46,192 bases of DNA from an uncultured Clostridium sp. (GTDB taxonomy: Bacteria > Bacillota > Clostridia > Clostridiales > Clostridiaceae), in contig UQQU01000020.1 of assembly GCA_900543325.1 (NCBI GenBank), positions 1-46,192 on the forward strand. The letters are read 5' to 3'. The notes beneath the pieces are model-generated. The model was not told where the DNA came from and made no database searches. It worked only from the letters and a program-made list of their open reading frames with translations. Shown one piece after another: positions 7,305 through 15,847 of the stretch (position 1 is the first letter of the stretch; each line of letters starts with the position of its first letter). Both the position numbers and the translations under genes were made by a program.

Positions 7305-9317
7305 TTATCTATTTAAATATTCTTCCATTATTGCTTTAACCTTTGGAATAGGAATACTACTACCACCTCTATCTTTTACATCTTCTATTATCATGGCTAC
7401 AGAAAGTTTAGAACTAGTTGTATCAACAGCTACAAACCATCCATTTTCAGTTCCAGTAGTATCATCTTGAGATGTTTTTATTTCAGCAGTTCCAGTTTTA
7501 GCAGCTATATTATATCCAGTAATTTGAGCTTCATGAGCAGCGCCATCAGCGTCATTAACCATTGCAGAAAAATCTTCTATTAATGTAGATAAATATTCAG
7601 ATTTAATTGCTGACTCCTTCCAAATAGTCGCAGAACTATCAGAAGTTAAAACTAATCTTGGAGTCATAATATTACCATCATTAGCTAAAGCGCTATAAGC
7701 TAATGCCATATTTAAAGGGGTTACCATTAATTCACCTTGTCCATATCCCGTATCTGCCAATAATATTTCACTGTCTAAATTCCCGTTATTAGAAATACTA
7801 GATGTAGTCATAGGATATTCAAATGGAATCTCTTCACCTATACCAAATCCGTTAAGTCCATTAATTAAGTTTTTACTACCAATTTTTAATGCTAATTGAG
7901 CAAAGTATATATTATCTGAATATTTAGCGGCTTCTCTAAGGGTCATTGGAGTAGTGGTATTATGAACCCTAGTAATATTATAATTTCCCCAACTTGAATC
8001 CTTTTGCCAAGTTAAACCATCAATAGTAACAGTTTCATCAGCATCTAATACTCCAGTATTAAGTCCTATTGAAGCAGTTATAAGCTTCATAGTTGATCCA
8101 GGAGCATATGTTTTACTAAATCTATTAATTTGATCTGTATAATCATTTGCTTCTCTTTCAGCAGATTTAGTTTTTGTAACATATGTTGTAAATATGTTTG
8201 AATCATAGGATGGAGCACTAACTAAAGCTAATACTTCACCAGTTTTAGGGTCAACAGCTGTAACAGCACCTTTTTCTCCATTTAATTGTGCATAAGAATT
8301 ATTTTGTAATGTTGAATCAATAGTAAGTTTAACATCAGTACCATTTACAACTTCTTTTTTTAGAATTGAAATTTCTTCATTATTTCTACTAAGATAAATT
8401 TCAGCACCATCTTCACCACGTAATGTATCTTCATAAACTTGTTCAATCCCAGCTTTACCAATTATACTAGTTTGGGTATAACCTTTATCACCTTTTGATT
8501 CTAATTCTTCAGCAGTAATGGCGCCAACATATCCAATTAATCTTCCAAAGGCTTCTCCACCATTATAAACTCTAGATGTTTTTTCGTTAATAATTATGCC
8601 TTCATCATCTCTATTAATTAAAGTTGTAAGTTTTTCATCACTTGAAAGTATATCAACTATTGGAACGAAATATTCTGGATTTGAGTTTGAATTTAATTTA
8701 TTTATAATAGTATCTTCACTTATATCTAAGGTATTTGCAAGTTCAGTTATTTTAGCATCACGATTTTCAGTATCAAATTTAGAAGGATGTATTCCAACAA
8801 CAGAGATTATCCCATCTTCTGCTAGAATATTATCATTTCTATCAAGTATTTTTCCTCTAGTATGACTAAAGTTTCTAACATAAACTTTATCTCCTTCAAT
8901 CATATTAGGAAATAATAAACTTTCATCCCAATTAATAAGGTATTCCTTATCCACCTTGTAAATATTTACTTTGTAATCAGTTATGTTTAATTCTCCAGCA
9001 ACAGTATTACCTTTTAAAGAAAATGGGACAGTGTAATAATCTTTATTTTTTATAATGTCACCAGAAATTTCAATTTCTAAATCTTTTAAATCTATTGCTG
9101 AATATATATTTGTATATCTATTTACAAAAGTTTCTTCATCAATATATTCTTTAGAGCTATCAGTTAACATAGAATACATTCCTGAAAAATCGCTATTAAT
9201 CCATTTTTCTTTAAATGTATTAAATGTTTCTTCATATTTATTAATTTTTGAACAGGAAACTGAAATAACTATTATAATTAATAGTGAAAATAGTAGTGTA
9301 TTTTTAAAGCCTTTCAT
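7305..9317 (-). CDS. Class B penicillin-binding protein with MecA_N domain, lipoprotein
   Basis: This is a transpeptidase that cross-links peptidoglycan. The chosen start (9317) has AAGGAGG 7 bases upstream; an upstream in-frame extension lacks such a site. The 670-aa product begins with a hydrophobic segment ending in SVSC (Cys22), a plausible lipobox. An NTF2-like MecA_N domain (about 25-135) and a PBP dimer domain (about 150-300) follow. The transpeptidase domain has S408-TMK411, S467-D-N469 and K607-TGT. This is the architecture of the low-affinity MecA / enterococcal PBP5 group. Whether it confers beta-lactam tolerance cannot be judged here. A lipid rather than a transmembrane anchor would be unusual for the group. 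Confidence 0.92.
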   Translation of the reverse strand: MKGFKNTLLFSLLIIIVISVSCSKINKYEETFNTFKEKWINSDFSGMYSMLTDSSKEYIDEETFVNRYTNIYSAIDLKDLEIEISGDIIKNKDYYTVPFSLKGNTVAGELNITDYKVNIYKVDKEYLINWDESLLFPNMIEGDKVYVRNFSHTRGKILDRNDNILAEDGIISVVGIHPSKFDTENRDAKITELANTLDISEDTIINKLNSNSNPEYFVPIVDILSSDEKLTTLINRDDEGIIINEKTSRVYNGGEAFGRLIGYVGAITAEELESKGDKGYTQTSIIGKAGIEQVYEDTLRGEDGAEIYLSRNNEEISILKKEVVNGTDVKLTIDSTLQNNSYAQLNGEKGAVTAVDPKTGEVLALVSAPSYDSNIFTTYVTKTKSAEREANDYTDQINRFSKTYAPGSTMKLITASIGLNTGVLDADETVTIDGLTWQKDSSWGNYNITRVHNTTTPMTLREAAKYSDNIYFAQLALKIGSKNLINGLNGFGIGEEIPFEYPMTTSSISNNGNLDSEILLADTGYGQGELMVTPLNMALAYSALANDGNIMTPRLVLTSDSSATIWKESAIKSEYLSTLIEDFSAMVNDADGAAHEAQITGYNIAAKTGTAEIKTSQDDTTGTENGWFVAVDTTSSKLSVAMIIEDVKDRGGSSIPIPKVKAIMEEYLNR

Positions 9318-9495
9318 ATAAACCTCCTTAAATATCATATTATAGATTATTATACTATATTCATGGTAAATAATCCAATAATATAGAGAAATAAAAAGAA
9401 TATTAAAATAGTAGAAGTTAATAACATAAATAAGATAGTAGTTCAAAGCTAAAAATACATAAGTTAAAGCTTTGTTAGTTGTTTGTAGAAAAGTG

Positions 9496-9504
9496 TGATA
9501 TAAT
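9496..9504 (+). promoter_or_regulatory. Extended -10 promoter for topB
   Basis: TGATATAAT (TGn-TATAAT) lies 33 bases before the topB start codon, at a normal distance for transcription start and leader. A well-spaced -35 was not found. Confidence 0.55.
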
Positions 9505-9536
9505 AAGTAGAAAATCTTAAAGAAAAAGGAGAAAAT

Positions 9537-11717
9537 ATGAGCAAAATTTTAGTATTGGCAGAGAAGCCATCAGTAGGTAGAGATTTAGCAAAAGTTTTAA
9601 AGTGCAATAATAATAAAGGTTCATATATAGAAGGAAGTAAATATATAGTAACTTGGGCTATGGGGCATTTAGTAGGACTTATGGATCCAGAAGGGTATGA
9701 TAATAAATATAAAGAGTGGAAGATGGAAACACTTCCAATGTTACCTAAGCATATGAAGCTAGTTGTATTAAAGAAAACAGGTAAGCAATTTAATGAAGTT
9801 AAAAAGCTTATGAATAGGGATGATGTTAGCGAAATAGTTATTGCAACAGATGCTGGAAGAGAAGGTGAACTTGTTGCAAGATGGACTATAGAAAAGGCTG
9901 GTGTAAAGAAACCTCTTAAGAGATTATGGATTTCATCACAAACAGATAAAGCTATTTTAGATGGATTTAAAAATTTAAAAGATGGAAAAGAGTATGAAAA
10001 TCTTTATAGAGCAGCAGTTTGTAGAGCAGAAGCAGATTGGCTTGTTGGTCTTAATGTAACTAGAGCACTAACATGCAAATATAATGCTCAGTTATCAGCA
10101 GGTAGAGTTCAATCGCCAACACTTGCAATGATAGTTCAAAGAGAGGAGGAAATTAAAAACTTTAAACCAAAGACATATTATACAATAAATGTAAAAACAA
10201 AAGGATATAATTTATCTTGGATAAATAACGATAATAATAGTAGAGTTTTTGATGAAGAATTTGCAAATAAAATTGTTTCTAAAATAAAGGGATCAGAAGG
10301 AGAAATAGTTAATATTAATTCTACTAATAAAAAGAAGTTTTCACCAGCCCTTTATGATTTAACAGAACTTCAAAGAGATGCAAATAAGATTTTTGGATAT
10401 TCAGCCAAACAAACATTAAATATAATGCAAAGACTTTATGAAAATCATAAAGTATTAACTTATCCTAGAACAGATTCAAGATATATATCTACTGATATTG
10501 TAGCAACTATTCCAGATAGACTTAAAGCAATTGCGATAGGTGAATATAGAAGTGCTGCAGATGGATTATTAAAAACAAAGATAAATGCTCATAAAGGCTT
10601 TGTAGATAATTCAAAGGTAAGTGACCATCATGCAATAATTCCAACTGAAGAAAAACCTAATCTTTCAAATTTTACTTCTGAAGAAAGAAAAATTTATGAT
10701 TTAGTAGTAAAAAGATTTTTAAGTGTAATGCTTCCTCCATTTGAATATGTTCAAACAACTATAGAGGCAAAAGTAAATGAGGAAAGATTTATAGCAAAAG
10801 GTAAAATAGTTATATCTAAGGGGTGGAAAAAGCTTTATGATAAATTAGAAGAAGATTCATTAGAAGATGATATTCAAGAACAGATATTACCTAATGTTAA
10901 TAAAGGAGATAAGTTTATTGTTGAAAATGTTTCTTTAAATAAGGGAGAAACTAAACCACCATCAAGATTTAATGAGGGTACTTTATTATCTGCAATGGAA
11001 AATCCCCATAAATATATTAATGTAGGAAAAGATGCAGCTAAAACTTTAGGTGAAACTGGAGGGTTAGGTACAGTTGCTACTAGAGCAGATATCATAGAAA
11101 AATTATTTAATTCTTTTGTTATAGAAAAGAAAGGAAAAGAAATTTTACCTACATCAAAAGGAAAACAACTTATAGATTTAGTTCCTAAGGAGTTAAAGTC
11201 ACCATTATTAACTGCTAAATGGGAAAGTCAATTAGATGAAATAGCAAAAGGAAAGAGGGATTGGAATAGTTTTATTAAAGAGATGAAAAATTATTCTGTT
11301 GCTCTTGTAGAAGATGTAAAGGGCGCAAATAGTAAATTTGTTCATGACAATAAAACAGGAAAGAAGTGTCCTAATTGTGGTAAATATCTTTTAGAAGTTA
11401 AAGGTAAGAACGGAACAATTAATGTATGTCAAGATAGAGAGTGTGGATATAGGGAAAGTATTGCTAGAGTTACAAATGCAAGATGTCCTGAGTGTAAGAA
11501 AAGGTTAGAACTTAGAGGCAAAGGTGAAGGTAAGATTTATGTTTGTACTGGTCTTAATTGTAACTTTAGAGAAAAAGCATCTGTATTTGAAAAAAGATTT
11601 GATAAAAAAGGAAAAGTTGATAAGAGAGAGACACAAAGAATAATGAGAAAGATGCAAAAAGAAGCTGAGGAAGTAAATGATAATCCATTTGCAGAACTTT
11701 TGAAAGATTTTAAATAG
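9537..11717 (+). CDS. topB: DNA topoisomerase III
   Basis: A type IA topoisomerase that passes single strands and resolves recombination or replication intermediates. The TOPRIM domain includes Glu9 in LAEKPS and the acidic motif DAGREGE at 105-111. The catalytic tyrosine is Tyr309 in LTYPRTDSRYIS. After the core (about residues 1-600) come two C-terminal zinc-ribbon-like units, CPNCG...CQDRECGY and CPECKK...CTGLNCNF, ending with a basic tail. The 726-aa length fits clostridial TopB. AAAAAGGAG precedes the ATG. It is a single-gene unit with its own promoter and a terminator after it. Confidence 0.96.
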   Translation: MSKILVLAEKPSVGRDLAKVLKCNNNKGSYIEGSKYIVTWAMGHLVGLMDPEGYDNKYKEWKMETLPMLPKHMKLVVLKKTGKQFNEVKKLMNRDDVSEIVIATDAGREGELVARWTIEKAGVKKPLKRLWISSQTDKAILDGFKNLKDGKEYENLYRAAVCRAEADWLVGLNVTRALTCKYNAQLSAGRVQSPTLAMIVQREEEIKNFKPKTYYTINVKTKGYNLSWINNDNNSRVFDEEFANKIVSKIKGSEGEIVNINSTNKKKFSPALYDLTELQRDANKIFGYSAKQTLNIMQRLYENHKVLTYPRTDSRYISTDIVATIPDRLKAIAIGEYRSAADGLLKTKINAHKGFVDNSKVSDHHAIIPTEEKPNLSNFTSEERKIYDLVVKRFLSVMLPPFEYVQTTIEAKVNEERFIAKGKIVISKGWKKLYDKLEEDSLEDDIQEQILPNVNKGDKFIVENVSLNKGETKPPSRFNEGTLLSAMENPHKYINVGKDAAKTLGETGGLGTVATRADIIEKLFNSFVIEKKGKEILPTSKGKQLIDLVPKELKSPLLTAKWESQLDEIAKGKRDWNSFIKEMKNYSVALVEDVKGANSKFVHDNKTGKKCPNCGKYLLEVKGKNGTINVCQDRECGYRESIARVTNARCPECKKRLELRGKGEGKIYVCTGLNCNFREKASVFEKRFDKKGKVDKRETQRIMRKMQKEAEEVNDNPFAELLKDFK

Positions 11718-11727
11718 TATCTATAAT

Positions 11728-11783
11728 AAAGGCGAAGTGATAGAATATAAAGTTAAAATATCTTTTCACTTCGTCCTTATTTT
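11728..11783 (+). terminator. Probable terminator after topB
   Basis: AAGGCGAAGTGA near 11729-11740 pairs with TCACTTCGTCCTT at 11766-11778 with one bulge, followed by ATTTT. The loop is large (about 25 bases), so it is weaker than the others. Confidence 0.6.
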
Positions 11784-11884
11784 GAAGGAAGCTACAAATT
11801 TTTTTATTAATTTTTAACTGAGAGAATATTAAATGAATAATATGTAAAAATAAATGTAAAAAATGGATAATATATTAATCTTAC

Positions 11885-11913
11885 TTGATATTGAAAAATA
11901 TACATAATATAAT
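11885..11913 (+). promoter_or_regulatory. SigA-type promoter for secDF
   Basis: TTGATA at 11885-11890 and TATAAT at 11908-11913 are separated by exactly 17 bases, 36 bases before secD. Confidence 0.75.
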
Positions 11914-11948
11914 TAATGTGAGATAAAAAGTACAGAAGGGGGAAAAAC

Positions 11949-13202
11949 ATGAAAAAAGGACGAACAAAAGTTAGAAGCGCTATATTATTTATTCTAACCT
12001 TAGTTGTTATAGTTGCATTTGCTTATGCTGGTGGCAGAGGCGTTGAAGTAGCGGGATGGGAATTTAAATCATTCAATAAAGCTATTACTAAGGGACTTGA
12101 CTTACAAGGTGGAGTTTCTGTATTGATGGAGATACAAGATGAGAATGTGACAAAAGATGACTTGGAAAAGACAAGACAACTTATTGATTTAAGAGTTAAT
12201 AAGTTAGGTGTTGCTGAAACAACAGTAACAGTAGAAGGAGACAGAAGAATTAGAGTTGAAATTCCGGGAGAATATGATTCTAAGGAGTTAGTTGATAGTT
12301 TATCTAAAACTGGTAACTTAACATTTAAAGATGCTGATGGAAATGAAGTTTTAAATGGTTCAGATGTTGCAGAAGCAAGTGTAGTTATTAATAGTAATAG
12401 CAATGAGCCGGTAGTATCATTAAAGCTTACAGATGAAGGTACTACAAAATTTGCAGAAGCAACTGAAGCGAATCTTAATAAAAAGATTTCAATTTATATG
12501 GATGATGAAGAAATATCAAGTCCAAAAGTAAATGCTATTATAACTGACGGTAATGCTATTATAGAAGGTAGTGGTAGTTTAGATGAAGCTAAGAATTTAG
12601 CTGGTTTAATTAATGCAGGAGCACTACCTGTAACTGTTAAAGCTATACAAATAGAAAATGTTGGAGCTCAATTAGGGGCTGAAGCACTTCCAAATGCAGT
12701 AAAAGCAGGACTTATAGGAATTGCTGTTATATTTGTATTTATGATTCTTTATTATAGAATACCAGGAGTTATTGCAAGTATAGCATTAACTTTATATGTA
12801 TGCCTAGTCTTACTAGTATTTGTTGAGGCAGATGTTGCATTAACACTTCCAGGTATTGCTGCATTCCTTTTAACTGTTGGTATGGCGGTTGATGCAAATG
12901 TACTTATATTTGAAAGAGTTAGAGAAGAATTAAAGAATGGAATGTCTGTAAAGGCAGCTGTAGATAAAGGATTTAATAATGCATTATCTTCAATTATTGA
13001 CTCAAATGTAACTACTATTATTGCTGCACTTGTACTTTATTTTATAGGTACAGGTAGTGTTAAAGGATTTGCTGTAACATTAATGATAGGTATAGTGGTA
13101 AGTATGTTTACAGCTGTAGTTGTTACTAAAACATTAATGAAGTGGGCTGTTAATATGGGAATGTTAAAATCTAATTGGCAGTTTAGAGTAAAGAGGGGGT
13201 AA
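11949..13202 (+). CDS. secD: Protein translocase subunit SecD
   Basis: SecD works with SecF in the cytoplasmic membrane and uses the ion gradient to complete SecYEG/SecA protein export. The protein has an N-terminal membrane helix (about 11-27), the conserved DLQGG at 51-55, an extracytoplasmic domain (about 50-240) and a C-terminal bundle of five helices (about 250-405) with the family motif DANVLIFERVREE. The 417-aa length is usual for clostridia and shorter than E. coli SecD because the periplasmic part is reduced. AGAAGGGGG precedes the ATG. secF follows after a 4-base gap. Confidence 0.96.
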   Translation: MKKGRTKVRSAILFILTLVVIVAFAYAGGRGVEVAGWEFKSFNKAITKGLDLQGGVSVLMEIQDENVTKDDLEKTRQLIDLRVNKLGVAETTVTVEGDRRIRVEIPGEYDSKELVDSLSKTGNLTFKDADGNEVLNGSDVAEASVVINSNSNEPVVSLKLTDEGTTKFAEATEANLNKKISIYMDDEEISSPKVNAIITDGNAIIEGSGSLDEAKNLAGLINAGALPVTVKAIQIENVGAQLGAEALPNAVKAGLIGIAVIFVFMILYYRIPGVIASIALTLYVCLVLLVFVEADVALTLPGIAAFLLTVGMAVDANVLIFERVREELKNGMSVKAAVDKGFNNALSSIIDSNVTTIIAALVLYFIGTGSVKGFAVTLMIGIVVSMFTAVVVTKTLMKWAVNMGMLKSNWQFRVKRG

Positions 13203-13206
13203 TGAG

Positions 13207-14079
13207 ATGTTTAAGGTAATAGAAAAGACAAAGATTTGGTTTTCAATATCCCTAGCAATTATATTAGTTGGTATAGTTTTAATGGCAACTAGAGGATTAA
13301 ATTTTGGTATTGACTTTAAAGGTGGTACTAAAATAGTTGTTGATTTTGGAGATAGTTTTGATAAGGTAGAAGCTGATGGAATAGTAAAGGAGTATGCATC
13401 TGATGCAGTAACAAAAACTGTAGAAAGCACTCAATATGAAATTAAGTCAAAGGACTTAGATGAAACTAAAACATCAGAATTATTTAATGCATTAAAGGAA
13501 AAATATTCCCTAGAGGATTCTGCTTTAATTTCACAAAGTCAAATAGGGCCATCAGTTGGGAAAGAGTTAACAAGAAATGCTATTGTTTCAGTATTAGTAG
13601 CTTGTGTAGCGATGCTAATTTATATAGCAATAAGATTTGAATTTAATTTTGGTATAGCTGCAATAACTGCTTTAGTGCATGATGTTTTAATAACTTTAGC
13701 GTTTTATGCAATATTTAATATTTCAATAAATAATTCATTTATAGCTGCAATGTTAACAATTGTAGGATATTCAATTAATGATACTATTGTTATTTTTGAT
13801 AGAATAAGAGAAAGTAGCCGTAGCATGAGAAGAAGTACTCCAACTGAAATAGCAAATGTAAGTATTAATAAAACTTTAGCTAGATCTATAAATACTTCAT
13901 TAACTACTTTAATAATTATTGGAGCAGTTAATATATTTGTACCAACAGTTAGAGAATTCTCATTCCCATTATTAATAGGTATTGCTGCTGGAGCTTATTC
14001 ATCAATCTTCATAGCATCACCAGTTTGGGTATTATTACAAAAGAGAAAAATAAAAAACAAAAAGGTAAAAGCAGCGTAA
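13207..14079 (+). CDS. secF: Protein translocase subunit SecF
   Basis: SecF is the partner of SecD in the RND-like export motor. The 290-aa protein has an N-terminal helix, GIDFKGG at 34-40, and the conserved GYSINDTIVIFDRIRE in the membrane bundle, ending in a lysine-rich cytoplasmic tail. It begins just after secD with AGAGGGGG overlapping the secD stop region, so translation is probably coupled. A perfect terminator closes the operon. Confidence 0.96.
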   Translation: MFKVIEKTKIWFSISLAIILVGIVLMATRGLNFGIDFKGGTKIVVDFGDSFDKVEADGIVKEYASDAVTKTVESTQYEIKSKDLDETKTSELFNALKEKYSLEDSALISQSQIGPSVGKELTRNAIVSVLVACVAMLIYIAIRFEFNFGIAAITALVHDVLITLAFYAIFNISINNSFIAAMLTIVGYSINDTIVIFDRIRESSRSMRRSTPTEIANVSINKTLARSINTSLTTLIIIGAVNIFVPTVREFSFPLLIGIAAGAYSSIFIASPVWVLLQKRKIKNKKVKAA

Positions 14080-14093
14080 TATTATATAAGATT

Positions 14094-14125
14094 AAAGAAG
14101 TGGTAAGAAATTACCACTTCTTTTT
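14094..14125 (+). terminator. Strong terminator after secF
   Basis: A perfect 13-bp stem (14094-14106 with 14111-14123) with a GAAA loop and a T run. Confidence 0.93.
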
Positions 14126-14218
14126 GTATATTATATCCAAAAAAAGATAAAATAAGTGGACATAATTCTCAAAATAGATATTTTTACAGGATAACTTGCT
14201 GTGAAATGCAGAAAACAT

Positions 14219-14247
14219 TTGTATTATATCAATTTATCTATTATAAT
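14219..14247 (+). promoter_or_regulatory. Promoter for RecJ-like gene, enclosed by an inverted repeat
   Basis: TTGTAT (14219-14224) and TATAAT (14242-14247) have 17-base spacing. An 11-bp perfect inverted repeat, AGAAAACATTT at 14210-14220 and its complement at 14250-14260, brackets the promoter and could be an operator. Confidence 0.65.
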
Positions 14248-14282
14248 ATAAATGTTTTCTTATTATTGTGGAGGAGTTTATC

Positions 14283-15137
14283 ATGCGTAAGTTTTGGGAA
14301 AGTATATATAGTCCTAATTACATAACTGGATATAATCCCTTTATACTTAAAGATATGAATAAAGCAATAGAACGTATGGTATCAGCAATTAATAATAGAA
14401 AAAAAATTGTTGTTTATGGGATACCAAATGTAGATGGATTATGTGCTATTTCATCCCTTATATTGGTTTTGAAATATTTAAATGCCGATATTGAATACGT
14501 AGTCCATGATGATTCTTCAAGTAAATCTAAAATTTCATCTAAAGATATAATAAACAATGTTCATTTTTTAGGTGGAGAATTACTTATAGCTTTAGGAATA
14601 GATTTAAAGTCAGAAGAAGAAGAAAAGCTTTGTAAAAATCTTGGGATAGATTTGATAGTTATAGAAAATAGAGACGTAAATTATGATTATGAGTACATAT
14701 ACATAAACCCTAACCAAAAAGGGTGTCAATATAGATACAAAAATTTATCGATAAGTGGATTAACATTTAAGCTAATGCAAGCAATAGCAATTTACTATAA
14801 TGTTAAAAGTATAAATAAGTATCTAGATTTAATATTAATAGGTGAAAAGTCTACTAAATCACTTAAAAAGGGTGAGAATAGTGTTTTTATAAAAGAAGGT
14901 ATGAGGTTTTTAGTTAATACAAATAATCATGGATTAAGGTCTATTATGGATGCTTATAATATGATTAATATAAATGAAGATAGTGTTGATAAAATTATAG
15001 ATGTTATTACTCCAACTATTAATGTTGTAACTATGACAGATAACGCTAGAATCATAATTGAATTGTTAACAACAAATAGAAAAGAAAGAGCAGAACAAAT
15101 AACAAAGTATTTAAATAAGTCTAAAGAAAATGTATAA
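14283..15137 (+). CDS. RecJ-like DHH-superfamily protein lacking catalytic motifs
   Basis: The 284-aa protein aligns with the core of RecJ-type DHH phosphoesterases. Residues 45-52, YGIPNVDG, stand where RecJ has GDYDVDG, and LGIDLIVIENRDV at 120-132 stands where RecJ has the DHH motif. NPNQKGCQYRYKNL followed by GLTFKLMQA matches the RecJ segment NPK..C.YPFK.L then G.AFKL. A C-terminal TPTINVVTMTDNA replaces GPRINAAGRLDDA. Most metal ligands are thus missing, so nuclease activity is unlikely. There is no OB-fold C-terminus. The ATG at 14283 is used because GGAGG lies 7 bases upstream. It sits between secDF and apt, a site where clostridia usually have recJ. A binding or structural role is inferred. 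Confidence 0.7.
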   Translation: MRKFWESIYSPNYITGYNPFILKDMNKAIERMVSAINNRKKIVVYGIPNVDGLCAISSLILVLKYLNADIEYVVHDDSSSKSKISSKDIINNVHFLGGELLIALGIDLKSEEEEKLCKNLGIDLIVIENRDVNYDYEYIYINPNQKGCQYRYKNLSISGLTFKLMQAIAIYYNVKSINKYLDLILIGEKSTKSLKKGENSVFIKEGMRFLVNTNNHGLRSIMDAYNMININEDSVDKIIDVITPTINVVTMTDNARIIIELLTTNRKERAEQITKYLNKSKENV

Positions 15138-15199
15138 TATAATTACATAGAAATTTGACTATAATGAATACAAGAATAAGTTGATATGGAGGATTTGTT

Positions 15200-15718
15200 A
15201 TGGATCTAAAAAAAAGCATAAGAATAGTGGAAGATTTTCCAAAGAAGGGAATTAGTTTTAAAGACATCACTACTTTAATAGCGGATGGAGAAGCTTTTAA
15301 ATATTCAATAGATGCAATGGCTGAACATCTTAAAGATAAAAATGTGGATGTTATATTAGGGCCTGAAGCAAGAGGATTTATTTTTGGAGTACCTGTTGCA
15401 TATGCTTTAGGAGTTGGATTTGTACCAGTTAGAAAAAAAGGGAAATTACCTTTTGAAACAGTATCAGTTAGTTATGATTTAGAATACGGTACAGATGTAT
15501 TAGAAATTCATAAAGATGCAATTAAGAAGGGGCAAAGAGTAGCAATAGTTGATGATTTACTTGCTACAGGAGGAACTATTGAAGCTGTAACTAGACTTGT
15601 AGAAGCTGCAGGTGGAGAGGTTGTTGCTTTAGATTTTGCAATTGAGTTAACTGAGTTAAAAGGAAGAGATAAATTAAAAGGATATGAAGTAATGTCACTT
15701 GTTCAATACGATATTTAA
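15200..15718 (+). CDS. apt: Adenine phosphoribosyltransferase
   Basis: Converts adenine and PRPP to AMP in purine salvage. The 172-aa protein has the N-terminal EDFPKKGI.F.D and the PRPP-binding motif VAIVDDLLATGGT at 114-126, both diagnostic for Apt. ATGGAGGA lies upstream of the ATG. It sits before relA, as in many Firmicutes. A hairpin terminator lies between apt and relA. Confidence 0.97.
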   Translation: MDLKKSIRIVEDFPKKGISFKDITTLIADGEAFKYSIDAMAEHLKDKNVDVILGPEARGFIFGVPVAYALGVGFVPVRKKGKLPFETVSVSYDLEYGTDVLEIHKDAIKKGQRVAIVDDLLATGGTIEAVTRLVEAAGGEVVALDFAIELTELKGRDKLKGYEVMSLVQYDI

Positions 15719-15762
15719 TTTATTGAAATACCTTAAATTTTAATATATAATTAGTGTAAAGG

Positions 15763-15793
15763 TGGCTGGTTGATTTAACCAGCCATTGATTTT
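15763..15793 (+). terminator. Terminator after apt
   Basis: A perfect 9-bp stem (15763-15771 with 15777-15785), 5-base loop, followed by TTGATTTT. The T run is interrupted, so some read-through into relA is possible. Confidence 0.75.
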
Positions 15794-15847
15794 AATTTAA
15801 ATTATGTAAAAAGTATAATATTAGAAATTTTTAAAGGGAGGATTTGA

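Noticed and set aside
9318..9446. Longer N-terminus for the penicillin-binding protein
   Set aside because: The extra 43 codons have no ribosome binding site, while AAGGAGG sits correctly before the ATG at 9317 and the resulting N-terminus is a proper signal sequence.
12023..12403. Minus-strand open frame opposite secD
   Set aside because: It lies wholly inside secD, has no ribosome binding site and a composition that mirrors the real gene; a shadow frame. The same applies to other antisense frames over selD, topB, relA, ygiQ and hppA.
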